Shown here: piece by piece, positions 56,712 to 64,000 of the stretch
How positions within the stretch are numbered: position 1 is the stretch's first letter
How the letters are laid out: each line of letters begins with the position of its first letter
From: Pseudaquabacterium terrae
Lineage (GTDB): Bacteria; Pseudomonadota; Gammaproteobacteria; Burkholderiales; Burkholderiaceae_C
Assembly: GCF_013266755.1 (NCBI RefSeq)
Contig: NZ_JABRWJ010000004.1
Coordinates: 124,001 to 188,000, forward strand
DNA: 64,000 nucleotides
Direction of reading: 5' to 3'
Made by a program: the position numbers and the translations under genes
Notes under the pieces: model-generated
The model's database searches: none
The model's input: only the letters and a program-made list of their open reading frames with translations
What the model was told of the DNA's origin: nothing

Positions 56712-57824
56712 ATGAGCGCCGTTCCACGCTCCTGGCATGCGCCGGCCGAGGCGCTGCTGCTGCCGATCGGCGCCATCGGCGCGGCGCTGCTGCTGTTCGG
56801 CGTCTTCGTCTGGTTCGGCGGCGCCAGCCCGGCCGAGGCCTGGGTCATCCTGTTTCGCGGCGCCTTCGGCGATGCCTTCGCCTGGCAGAACACGCTGCAG
56901 CGTGCCGCGCCGCTGATGCTGACCGCACTGGCTGTCGCGCTGCCGGCGCGCGCCGGGTTGACGGTGATCGGCGGCGAGGGTGCGCTGGTGCTGGGGGCGC
57001 TCGGTTGCGCCGGGCTGCCGACCCTGATCGATCTACCGTCCGATGTGAGCGGCAGCGCGCTGGTGCTGGCGGCGGGCGCGGTGTTCGGCGCGGCCTGGGT
57101 CGCGCTTGCCGGCTGGTTGCGCCAGTGGCGCGGCGTCAACGAGACGATTTCCAGCCTGCTGCTCGGCTACATCGCGATCGCGCTGTTCAAGCATGTCGTC
57201 GAAGGGCCGCTGCGCGACCCGGCGAGCCTGAACAAGCCGTCGACGCAGCCGCTGGCCGAGGGTCTGCGCATCGGCGCGATCGCGCCGGACTCGGTGCTCG
57301 GCGACGTGCACTGGGGACTGCTGATCGGTCTCGTGCTGTGCTTGCTCGCAGGCCTGTGGCTGCGCCACACCGCGGCGGGTTTCGCGCTGCGGGTGGTCGG
57401 CGGCAATGCGCGCAGCGCGCGGCTGGTCGGTCTGCCGGCCGACCGGCTGATCGTCGGCGCCTGCGCGGCCGGCGGCGCCTGCGCGGGCCTCGCCGGCGCG
57501 GTCGAGGTGGCCGCGGTGCACACCGCGGCGAATGCGTCGGTGATCGCCGGCCTCGGCTACACCGGCATCCTGGTGTCCTTCGTCGCCCGCCACCAGCCGT
57601 GGGCGATCCCGCCGGTCGCCCTGCTGTTCGGCGGCTTCGCGGCCGCCGGAAGCCTGCTGCAACGGCGGCTCGGGCTGCCCGATGCGTCGGTGCTGGTGCT
57701 GCAGGGCTTCGCCTTCGTCTTCATCCTCGCCGCCGAGGCCTTGCGCGGGCGCCTGTTCGCGCTGCGGATGCCGGCGCTCGGGCGGTTGCGGCTGGCCGCG
57801 AACATGGGGCGGGTCGTCCAGTGA
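56712..57824 (+). CDS. ABC transporter permease 1 (nucleoside/BMP type)
   Basis: A 370-residue polytopic permease of the branched-chain/ribose-type family (BPD_transp_2). About 9-10 hydrophobic segments, with NETISSLLLGYIAIALFKH (the BMP permease EAA-like block) and VIAGLGYTGILVSFVARHQPW, characteristic of nucleoside importers such as YufP/NupP. It overlaps permease 2 by 4 nt (GTGA). Confidence 0.93.
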   Translation: MSAVPRSWHAPAEALLLPIGAIGAALLLFGVFVWFGGASPAEAWVILFRGAFGDAFAWQNTLQRAAPLMLTALAVALPARAGLTVIGGEGALVLGALGCAGLPTLIDLPSDVSGSALVLAAGAVFGAAWVALAGWLRQWRGVNETISSLLLGYIAIALFKHVVEGPLRDPASLNKPSTQPLAEGLRIGAIAPDSVLGDVHWGLLIGLVLCLLAGLWLRHTAAGFALRVVGGNARSARLVGLPADRLIVGACAAGGACAGLAGAVEVAAVHTAANASVIAGLGYTGILVSFVARHQPWAIPPVALLFGGFAAAGSLLQRRLGLPDASVLVLQGFAFVFILAAEALRGRLFALRMPALGRLRLAANMGRVVQ

Positions 57825-58741
57825 GTCTCGATGCCGTGCTCGACCTGACGCTCGCGGTGATCGGCGGCGCGATCCGCGTCGGCACGCCGTTTCTCTTCGT
57901 CAGCCTCGGCGAGTGCCTGACCGAGAAGTCCGGCCGCATCGACCTCGGCCTCGAAGGCGTGCTGGTGTTCTCGGCGATGGCCGGCTTCGGCGGCGCATAC
58001 CTCACCGGTTCACCCTGGCTCGGCGTCTTGCTCGCGGGGGCGAGCGGCGCGGCGCTGGCGCTGCTGCACGGCCTGCTGTGCTCGCTGCCGCGGGTGTCGG
58101 ACATCGCCACCGGCATCGCGCTGATGCTGCTCGGCGCGGGGCTCGCGTTCTACCTCGGCAAGCCGCTGATCCAGCCGCAGGCGCCGCAGATCCCGTCGAT
58201 CGCGCTCGGCGCCTGGAGCAGCTCACCCGCGGTGCAGAGCGCGCTGTCGATCAATGCGCTGTTCCCGCTCGGCGTGGCGCTCGCCGCGCTGCTGGCCTGG
58301 GGCTTCAAGAACACACGTCCCGGCCTGGTCGTGCGCATGGCCGGCGATTCCAGCGACGCGGCGCGCGCGCTCGGCTACTCGGTCAACGGCGTGCGCATCG
58401 CCGCCACCAGCGCCGGCGGTTTCGTCGCCGGCCTGGGCGGCGCGTCGCTGTCGCTGTACTACCCGGGCAGTTGGAACGAGGGCCTGTCGAGCGGGCAGGG
58501 GCTGATCGCGGTCGCGCTGGTGATCTTCGCGCGCTGGCAGCCGTGGCGTTGCCTCGGCGCGGCGCTGCTCTTCGGCGGCGCCGGCGCGATCGGCCCGGCG
58601 CTGCAGTCGATCGGCATCGGCGGCGGCTACCACCTGTTCAATGCGATGCCGTATGCACTGACCTTGGCGATCCTGGTCGCCACCTGCTCGCCGCGACGGG
58701 CTCTGAAGGGCGCGCCGAGTGAGCTGGGGGTGTCCAGATGA
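57821..58741 (+). CDS. ABC transporter permease 2 (nucleoside/BMP type)
   Basis: A 306-residue partner permease (YufQ/NupQ type): [23 protein letters not shown] near the N-terminus, the same phrase found in many nucleoside permeases, and [21 protein letters not shown] towards the C-terminus. The start is GTG at 57821, overlapping the preceding stop. It is followed by a 244-nt leader holding the riboswitch candidate. Confidence 0.93.
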   Translation: MSLDAVLDLTLAVIGGAIRVGTPFLFVSLGECLTEKSGRIDLGLEGVLVFSAMAGFGGAYLTGSPWLGVLLAGASGAALALLHGLLCSLPRVSDIATGIALMLLGAGLAFYLGKPLIQPQAPQIPSIALGAWSSSPAVQSALSINALFPLGVALAALLAWGFKNTRPGLVVRMAGDSSDAARALGYSVNGVRIAATSAGGFVAGLGGASLSLYYPGSWNEGLSSGQGLIAVALVIFARWQPWRCLGAALLFGGAGAIGPALQSIGIGGGYHLFNAMPYALTLAILVATCSPRRALKGAPSELGVSR

Positions 58742-58815
58742 GTGGTCTCGGGACGCGAATGTCGGACTCCGGCTCTGTGCGGTCATTGAAGTGCTCTTGG
58801 CTTGCGATGGCCGGA

Positions 58816-58922
58816 GCGGCAAAGCCGGGCGCGGGCTGCGCGGCCCGGGCGAGATGGCAATCGGCCCCCAGGGCCGATCGCGGTCTCCGCCCGGCCAGCG
58901 TGCCCGCCGCCGGCTTTGCCGC
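58816..58922 (+). promoter_or_regulatory. structured leader bounded by a 13-bp perfect stem
   Basis: Arms GCGGCAAAGCCGG (58816-58828) and CCGGCTTTGCCGC (58910-58922) are perfect reverse complements enclosing 81 nt with the aptamer candidate at 58845-58894. In addition GCCGGGCG (58824-58831) can pair with CGCCCGGC (58888-58895), which would break the aptamer's basal helix. This gives two mutually exclusive foldings, as expected of an expression platform. It lies 64 nt upstream of the biuret-hydrolase start. Confidence 0.65.
58845..58894 (+). promoter_or_regulatory. NMT1-motif (xanthine/uric acid) riboswitch aptamer candidate
   Basis: A 50-nt two-helix element. Basal helix: CCGGGC + GAGA pair with UCUC + (bulged C) + GCCCGG. 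The internal loop has 5' UGGCA and 3' CGCGG. The upper helix is a perfect 8-bp ATCGGCCC/GGGCCGAT closed by CCA. From memory this layout, helix-internal loop-helix with the GAGAUGGCA...CGCGGUCUC core, is that of the NMT1 motif, the xanthine-I riboswitch, common in Burkholderiales upstream of NMT1-type transporter and purine genes. The downstream genes here include exactly an NMT1-type binding protein. The exact match to the consensus was not computed. Confidence 0.7.
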
Positions 58923-58985
58923 ACAGACAGTCGCACGCGAAGCAAGTGTCCGCAACGCGCCGTCAACTGCCTCTGGACCACTGAC

Positions 58986-59672
58986 ATGCCAACGACCATC
59001 CGCTCCGAACCCTATGCCTGGCCCTTCGACGGCGACCTGCGCCCGGCCAACACTGCGCTCGTCATCATCGACATGCAGACCGACTTCTGCGGCCATGGCG
59101 GCTATGTCGACAAGATGGGCTACGACCTGTCGCTGACGCGCGCGCCGATCGAGCCGATCAAGGCGCTGCTGGCGGTGGCGCGCCAGGTCGGCCTGCACGT
59201 GATCCACACCCGCGAAGGGCATCGGCCGGATCTGGCCGACCTGCCGGCGAACAAGCGCTGGCGCTCGCAGCGCATCGGCGCGGGTATCGGAGATGCCGGC
59301 CCGTGCGGCCGCATCCTGGTGCGCGGCGAGCCGGGCTGGGACATCATTCCCGAGCTGGCACCGATGGCCGGCGAGCCGGTCATCGACAAGCCGGGCAAGG
59401 GCTCGTTCTGCGCCACCGACCTCGAGCTGATTCTGCACACCCGCGGCATCCGCAACCTGATCCTGACCGGCATAACGACCGATGTGTGCGTGCACACGAC
59501 GATGCGCGAAGCCAACGACCGCGGCTTCGAGTGCGTGATGCTCGGCGATTGCACCGGCGCCACCGACCGCGGCAACCACGAGGCGGCGCTGAAGATGATC
59601 CAGATGCAGGGCGGCGTGTTCGGCGCCGTCTCCGAGTCGCGCGCCGTGATCGACGCGCTGCAGGCGCTGTAG
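58986..59672 (+). CDS. biuH: biuret amidohydrolase-like cysteine hydrolase
   Basis: A 228-residue isochorismatase-fold amidohydrolase. Catalytic triad visible: Asp29 ([10 protein letters not shown]), Lys135 ([10 protein letters not shown]) and Cys168 ([11 protein letters not shown]). The blocks [35 protein letters not shown] and [18 protein letters not shown] agree with what I know of biuret hydrolase BiuH, which splits biuret to allophanate and ammonia. The ATG at 58986 follows the structured leader; a frame from 58719 through the leader is rejected. First gene after the riboswitch candidate. The substrate is inferred from similarity, with ureidoacrylate-type amides as the alternative. Confidence 0.85.
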   Translation: MPTTIRSEPYAWPFDGDLRPANTALVIIDMQTDFCGHGGYVDKMGYDLSLTRAPIEPIKALLAVARQVGLHVIHTREGHRPDLADLPANKRWRSQRIGAGIGDAGPCGRILVRGEPGWDIIPELAPMAGEPVIDKPGKGSFCATDLELILHTRGIRNLILTGITTDVCVHTTMREANDRGFECVMLGDCTGATDRGNHEAALKMIQMQGGVFGAVSESRAVIDALQAL

Positions 59673-59699
59673 CCCCTTTCAACCCCGAGGATGTTTGCG

Positions 59700-60686
59700 A
59701 TGAAGCCGTTGTTCCCTTCCCGCCGGACCGTGCTGAAGGCCGGTGCCGCCTCGGCCGCGTTGATCGGCTTGCAGCGCAAGGCGCTGGCCGCCGACGACAA
59801 GATCCTGATCGGCTACTGGCCCATCGCATCCGGCCTGCCGCTGTACGCCGGCCTCGAGCGCGGCTTCTTCAAGGATGCCGGGCTGCAGGTGGAGGGCGCC
59901 AAGTTCGCCAGCGCCCAGCAGGTGGCCGAGGCGATGATCGCCGGCCGCATCCACGGTTCGGCCAACGGCACCGCCTCCGCCGCGCTGGCGCTGGCCGAGA
60001 TCACCAGCCCGAACCTGTTCAAGATCATCTGCAGCAACCCGAGCAACCGCACGCTGATCCTCGACGAGTTCGTCGTGCCCAAGGATTCGGCGGTGAAATC
60101 GATCGCCGATCTGGCCGGCAAGAAGATCGCCTCGGGCCCCGGCATCCAGAACGTCACGCTGGCGAAAATAATTCTCGAAAAGAACGGCATTGCCAACCCG
60201 CAGGTCATCGAGCTGCCGATCGGCCAGCATGTGCCGGCGCTGGCGGCGGGCCAGATCGATGCGGCCTACACGCTCGAGCCCACCGGCACCACCGGCCGGC
60301 TGAAGGGCCTGACGCGCGTGCTCGAGCCCGGCGTGATCTCCAAGTACGTGCTGGGCGACCATGACGCGCCCTGGTTCGGCGGCTCGGCCAGCTTGACGAC
60401 GAGCTTGCTGAAGGACAAACCCGAGCTCGCGAAACGCTACATCGCCGCGTACGCCAAGGCGGTCGACTGGGTGCGCAAGAACCCCGACGCCGCGCGCAAG
60501 CACATGGACGGCTTCACCGCGATCGAGGAGGCGCTGGTCAAGGAGGTGCCGCTGGCCGGCTTCACGCTGTACAACGAGTTCAAGGCCAGCGACATCGAGT
60601 ACTTCCAGAAGTTCTTCGATGTCTTCACCGACCGCAAGATCTTCAACAAGCGGCTCGATGTGAAGTCGCTGATCTACACGGGCTGA
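59700..60686 (+). CDS. NMT1/SsuA-type ABC transporter substrate-binding protein
   Basis: A 328-residue exported binding protein (SRRTVLKAGAASAALIG signal with twin Arg, then ADDKILIGYWPIASGLPLYAGLERG). It has the NMT1/THI5-like fold of taurine/nitrate/pyrimidine importers: GLQVEGAKFASAQQVAEAMI, LAAGQIDAAYTLEPTG. The start is the ATG at 59700, 9 nt after CGAGG; the ATG at 59691 abuts that site and is too close. The family name matches the riboswitch candidate upstream. Ligand unknown; ureides or purine breakdown products are likely. Confidence 0.93.
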   Translation: MKPLFPSRRTVLKAGAASAALIGLQRKALAADDKILIGYWPIASGLPLYAGLERGFFKDAGLQVEGAKFASAQQVAEAMIAGRIHGSANGTASAALALAEITSPNLFKIICSNPSNRTLILDEFVVPKDSAVKSIADLAGKKIASGPGIQNVTLAKIILEKNGIANPQVIELPIGQHVPALAAGQIDAAYTLEPTGTTGRLKGLTRVLEPGVISKYVLGDHDAPWFGGSASLTTSLLKDKPELAKRYIAAYAKAVDWVRKNPDAARKHMDGFTAIEEALVKEVPLAGFTLYNEFKASDIEYFQKFFDVFTDRKIFNKRLDVKSLIYTG

Positions 60687-60691
60687 CTGCG

Positions 60692-61456
60692 ATGAGCCGC
60701 TTCCTCGATCGACGTTGGCTGCCCTTGATCGGCCCGCTGCTGCTGTTCGCGCTGTGGCAGCTGATGATCTCGGCGCAGTGGGTCAAGCCGGTGCTGCTGC
60801 CGCCCCCCGGCGAGACGCTGGCGCACCTGGTCAGCGTGTTCGCCTCGGGCGCGATCTTTCCCGACCTGTGGGCGACGATCTACCGCACCGTCTGCTCCTT
60901 CGGCATTGCGGTGGCCATCGGCGTGCCGCTGGGCGTGATGCTCGGCAGCAGCGAAGGCGCGTACCGCAGCGTCGAGTTCCTGATCGACTTCTTCCGCTCG
61001 ACGCCGAGCTCGGCGCTGATCCCGCTGTTCCTGCTGATCTTCGGCATCACCGACATCAACAAGATCGCCATCGCCAGCTTCGGCGCCGCGCTGATCGTGC
61101 TGTTCAACAGCGCCTACGGCGTGATGCACGCGAAGAAGACGCGGGTGATGGCGGCGCAGATCATGGGCGTGTCGAAGTGGCATGTCTTCAAGGACGTGAT
61201 GCTGATGGAGAGCCTGGCGCAGACCTTCGTCGGGCTGCGCAGCGCGGTGTCGATGGCGCTGGTGATCGTCATCGTCGCCGAGATGTTCATCGGCAGCGAG
61301 AACGGCCTGGGCCACCGCATCATCGATGCGCAGCAGGTGTTCAACGTCAAGGAGATGTACACCTCGATCCTGGTCACCGGCGCGCTCGGCTACCTGCTGA
61401 ACCTGCTGTTCCTGCTGGCCGACAAGAAGCTGATTCACTGGAGCGGCAAGGCATGA
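60692..61456 (+). CDS. ABC transporter permease (SsuC/TauC type)
   Basis: A 254-residue permease with six membrane helices and the EAA loop (AAQIMGVSKWHVFKDVMLMES), as in sulfonate, nitrate and pyrimidine transporters. It is 5 nt after the binding-protein stop. The stop overlaps the next ATG by 4 nt. Confidence 0.94.
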   Translation: MSRFLDRRWLPLIGPLLLFALWQLMISAQWVKPVLLPPPGETLAHLVSVFASGAIFPDLWATIYRTVCSFGIAVAIGVPLGVMLGSSEGAYRSVEFLIDFFRSTPSSALIPLFLLIFGITDINKIAIASFGAALIVLFNSAYGVMHAKKTRVMAAQIMGVSKWHVFKDVMLMESLAQTFVGLRSAVSMALVIVIVAEMFIGSENGLGHRIIDAQQVFNVKEMYTSILVTGALGYLLNLLFLLADKKLIHWSGKA

Positions 61457-62283
61457 GCGCAGCCCTCCCTGCGGCGGTGCTGCCGCCGTCTTCGACGACC
61501 GATTCGATCCTCACGCTGCCGGCCGCGCCGAAGACCCACGTCACCGTGCGCGGCCTGAGCAAGAGCTTCGCCGGCGCGCCGCTGTACACCAACTTCAACT
61601 TGGACCTGCCGCGCGGCAAGATCGTCTCGATCTTCGGGCCGAACGGCTGCGGCAAGTCGACCTTGATGAACATGATCGCCGGGCTGGTCAAGCCCGACGC
61701 CGGCGAGATCCTGTTCGACGGCAAGAGCCTGAAGGACACGCAGATCGGCTACGTGTTCCAGAACTACCGCGATGCGCTGTTCCCGTGGATCACCGCCTGG
61801 GACAACATCGCCTACCCGCTGAAGCGCCAGGGCCTGAAGGCGGCCGACGTGAAGGCGCGCGTCGACGAGCTGGTCAAGCTGTTCGAGATCCGCTTCGACC
61901 TGAAGCGCTACCCGTACGAGCTGTCCGGCGGCCAGATGCAGACGGTGTGCATCATGCGGTCGATGGCGACGCGGCCCGAGGTGCTGTTCCTCGACGAGCC
62001 GTTCTCGGCGCTCGACTTCGAGATGACGTTGTTCATCCGCGCCAAGCTGCAGGAGGCGCACCTGGCCACCGGCACGACGATGGTCATCGTCTCGCACGAC
62101 CTCGAGGATGCGGTGTTCCTCGCCGACCGCATCCTGCTGCTGACGCGGCGGCCGACGCGCATCTCGGAACTGGTGAGCTTCGACATGCCGCGGCCGCGGC
62201 TGCCCGAAGCGGTGGCGGATCCGGAGTTCGTGCGGGTCAAGGCGCACACGCTGGAAGTGTTCCGGCGGGAGATGGCGGCATGA
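61453..62283 (+). CDS. ABC transporter ATPase (SsuB/TauB type)
   Basis: A 276-residue ATP-binding subunit: Walker A GPNGCGKST, Q-loop YVFQNYRDALFPW, signature LSGGQMQTVCIMRSM, Walker B VLFLDEPFSALD and the His switch VSHDLEDAVFLADRI. The N-terminal ~35 residues (PAAVLPPSSTTDS) are an extra extension. It completes the NMT1-type importer. It overlaps the next gene by 4 nt (ATGA). Confidence 0.95.
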   Translation: MSAALPAAVLPPSSTTDSILTLPAAPKTHVTVRGLSKSFAGAPLYTNFNLDLPRGKIVSIFGPNGCGKSTLMNMIAGLVKPDAGEILFDGKSLKDTQIGYVFQNYRDALFPWITAWDNIAYPLKRQGLKAADVKARVDELVKLFEIRFDLKRYPYELSGGQMQTVCIMRSMATRPEVLFLDEPFSALDFEMTLFIRAKLQEAHLATGTTMVIVSHDLEDAVFLADRILLLTRRPTRISELVSFDMPRPRLPEAVADPEFVRVKAHTLEVFRREMAA

Positions 62284-63890
62284 GCCCGCCGGGCCGCCCC
62301 AAGGGCGAATACCGGAGGGCGCAGCCCGAAGGTATTGCAGTCCGCACTGCGCTGACGCTCGAAACCTTCAACCTGACCAAGCGTTTCGGCGCGTTCACGG
62401 CGCTCGACAGTGTGTCGCTCACGGTGCGTCCCGGCACCGTGCATGCGCTGCTCGGCGAGAACGGTGCCGGCAAGAGCACGTTGGTCAAGTGCATTGCGGG
62501 TTATCACCGACCTGACGACGGCGCGGTGATGCTCGATGCGCGTGAGCACGACATTCGCACGCCGGCGGTCGCGCGCGCACTCGGCATCGGCATGGTCTAC
62601 CAGCATTTCACCGTCGTGCCTGGCATGACGGTGGCCGAGAACCTGCTGCTCGCGCGCGGCAAGCTGCCGCCGGTGATTCACTGGCGCCTCGCACGCACCG
62701 AGCTCGAGCACTTTCTCGCCGGCGCGCCGTTCCGGCTGCCGCTGGACGCGACGCCGCTCGACCTGGCGGCCGGCGAAAAGCAGAAGCTCGAGATCCTCAA
62801 GCAGCTGTTCCTGAAGCCGCGCCTCTTGATCCTCGACGAGCCGACCTCGGTGCTGACGCCGCAGGAGGCCGACGAAGTGCTCGGCGCGCTGCGCCGGCGT
62901 GCGCATGCCGGCGATTGTTCGGTGGTGCTGATCACGCACAAGTTCCGCGAAGTCACCGAGCATGCCGACGATGTCAGCGTGCTGCGGCGCGGCAAGCTGG
63001 TGGCGAGCGGCGCGGTGGCCGACAGCACGCCGCAGGCGCTCGCGCAGGCGATGGTCGGCGAGGGCAAAGCAGTCTCGACACCGCTCGTGCGCGAACAGCG
63101 CGATGCCGGCCCGGTGCGGCTGGCGATCGACGGCCTGACGGTGATCGGCGACCGGGGTGAACCTGCTGTGCGCGCCCTGTCGCTGAAGGTGCGCAGCGGC
63201 GAGATCGTCGGCATCGCCGGCGTCTCGGGCAACGGCCAGCGCGAGCTGATGCAGGCGCTGGTCGGCCAGCGCCGGCACGACGGTGGCCGGGTGCGCGTGG
63301 CCGATCGCGACTTCCATGCCACGCGGCGCGAGAACCGCGCGTTGAAGGTGCGCAGCCTGCCCGAGGAGCCGCTGGCCAATGCCTGCGTCGCCGAGTTGAG
63401 CGTCGCGCAGAACCTGGCGCTGCGTGAATTCGACGAGCCGGCCTATGCGCTGCCGCGGGTGCTCGGCGGCTGGGTGCGTTGGTCTGCGCTGCGCCGGCGC
63501 GCGCGCGAGTGGATCGCCGAGTACGGCGTCAAGACGCAGGGCGAATCCGCGCCGATGCGCACGCTGTCCGGCGGCAACGTGCAGCGCGCGGTGCTGGCGC
63601 GCGAGCTGGCCGGCGAGCCCGAGCTGTTGCTGGTCAGCAATCCCGTGTTCGGCCTCGACTTCGCCGCCGTCGCCGAGATCCACGGCCGCCTGATGGCCGC
63701 GCGCAATCGCGGTGCGGCAATCCTGCTGGTCAGCGAGGATCTGGACGAACTGCTCGCGCTGGCCGACCGCATCGTCGTGATCAGCGAGGGCCGCATCGTG
63801 CACGACGTTGCGGCCGGCGCGGCCGATCGGCACGAGCTCGGCGCCTTCATGGGCGGCAAGGCGCATGCGCCGCACCGGGAGGCGGCATGA
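62280..63890 (+). CDS. BMP-type ABC transporter ATPase (two nucleotide-binding domains)
   Basis: A 536-residue fused ATPase of the RbsA/NupO kind: first domain with GENGAGKST (~62) and LAAGEKQKLEILKQLFL, second with the usual degenerate GVSGNGQRE and LSGGNVQRAVLARELAG. This is the partner of the permeases at 56712 and 57821, so the BMP importer is split by the inserted riboswitch, biuret hydrolase and NMT1 importer. It overlaps the next gene by 4 nt. Confidence 0.94.
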   Translation: MSPPGRPKGEYRRAQPEGIAVRTALTLETFNLTKRFGAFTALDSVSLTVRPGTVHALLGENGAGKSTLVKCIAGYHRPDDGAVMLDAREHDIRTPAVARALGIGMVYQHFTVVPGMTVAENLLLARGKLPPVIHWRLARTELEHFLAGAPFRLPLDATPLDLAAGEKQKLEILKQLFLKPRLLILDEPTSVLTPQEADEVLGALRRRAHAGDCSVVLITHKFREVTEHADDVSVLRRGKLVASGAVADSTPQALAQAMVGEGKAVSTPLVREQRDAGPVRLAIDGLTVIGDRGEPAVRALSLKVRSGEIVGIAGVSGNGQRELMQALVGQRRHDGGRVRVADRDFHATRRENRALKVRSLPEEPLANACVAELSVAQNLALREFDEPAYALPRVLGGWVRWSALRRRAREWIAEYGVKTQGESAPMRTLSGGNVQRAVLARELAGEPELLLVSNPVFGLDFAAVAEIHGRLMAARNRGAAILLVSEDLDELLALADRIVVISEGRIVHDVAAGAADRHELGAFMGGKAHAPHREAA

Positions 63891-64000
63891 CGGTGCTGAT
63901 CACCCAGGCGCAGCCGTCGCCGTTCCGCTTCGACATCGACCGCACCGCGCTGCTGATCATCGACATGCAGCGCGATTTCATCGAGCCCGGCGGCTTCGGC
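63887..64000 (+). CDS. second isochorismatase-family hydrolase, truncated by the window end
   Basis: Only 38 residues are present. The start MTVLITQAQPSPFRFDIDRT is followed by ALLIIDMQRDFIEPGGFG, containing the catalytic-type Asp of isochorismatase-fold amidohydrolases. The ATG overlaps the preceding stop (ATGA). It could be a triuret hydrolase (TrtA), known to me as the BiuH partner, or another amide hydrolase; the missing Lys and Cys regions would be needed to tell. Confidence 0.8.
   Translation, partial: MTVLITQAQPSPFRFDIDRTALLIIDMQRDFIEPGGFG

Noticed and set aside
58790-58815. Sigma-54 or sigma-70 promoter just before the riboswitch
   Set aside because: GG-N10-GC spacing fails by one base and the sigma-70 hexamers are poorly spaced, so I do not call an internal promoter.
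58738-59136. ORF beginning in the ATGA overlap at the permease stop
   Set aside because: It runs through the structured leader and out of frame into the biuret hydrolase gene; no domain or codon signature.

Overview
The window is a roughly 70% GC bacterial chromosome segment. It is densely packed, with many 1-4 nt overlaps between consecutive genes. The gene set (ribF, ileS, lspA, yajQ, murB, psd, a PEP-CTERM protein, NMT1-type and BMP-type transporters) and the GC-rich dispersed hairpin repeats point to a Burkholderiales betaproteobacterium of the Rubrivivax/Leptothrix/Ideonella/Piscinibacter kind. This placement is an inference from gene content; there is no rRNA in the window. I see no tRNA, rRNA, CRISPR array, insertion sequence or prophage.

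Layout. 0-8.4 kb: metabolic and housekeeping genes (two SDR proteins, TPR lipoprotein, phosphatidylserine decarboxylase, GST, a SARP/BTAD-like regulator, histidine phosphatase, quinone reductase). 8.4-18.3 kb: a sensor kinase following lspA, then ileS, ribF and rsuA. The usual ribF-ileS-lspA cluster is split by an N-acyl amino acid synthase (FeeM-like) gene, an OmpV-like porin gene and a divergent TetR/VOC pair with two visible operator copies. 18.3-24.7 kb: lipoprotein hydrolase, P1 peptidase, tautomerase, LysR regulator and two acyl-CoA dehydrogenases. 24.9-33.6 kb: chemoreceptor, retropepsin-like protease, YajQ, MurB, a hybrid kinase translationally coupled to a small exported molybdopterin-fold-like protein, and a Ser/Thr kinase followed by a 25-bp tandem repeat. 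33.7-39.1 kb: acyl-CoA ligase, VOC protein, AraC regulator, DUF924 protein and a methyltransferase. 39.1-42.7 kb: a giant cyclase-ATPase-TPR regulator converging on a low-GC unknown lipoprotein, possibly acquired. 42.8-49.8 kb: two tandem prolyl oligopeptidases, YaeQ and an EF-G-like GTPase. 50-55.3 kb: PEP-CTERM protein and a TolC-MacA-MacB type tripartite exporter operon.

55.5-64 kb is the most interesting region: a long operon encoding a BMP-family (PnrA-like) nucleoside/purine-type ABC importer interleaved with an NMT1/SsuA-type ABC importer and two isochorismatase-fold amidohydrolases. The first amidohydrolase matches biuret hydrolase (BiuH). The second is cut by the window end and could be a triuret hydrolase-like partner. 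In the 244-nt gap before the biuret hydrolase gene lies a two-helix RNA with an asymmetric-looking conserved internal loop that I read as an NMT1-motif (xanthine/uric acid) riboswitch, enclosed by a 13-bp perfect outer stem. Together this suggests a purine/uric-acid-responsive unit for uptake and breakdown of ureide nitrogen compounds (biuret, possibly triuret derived from urate oxidation).
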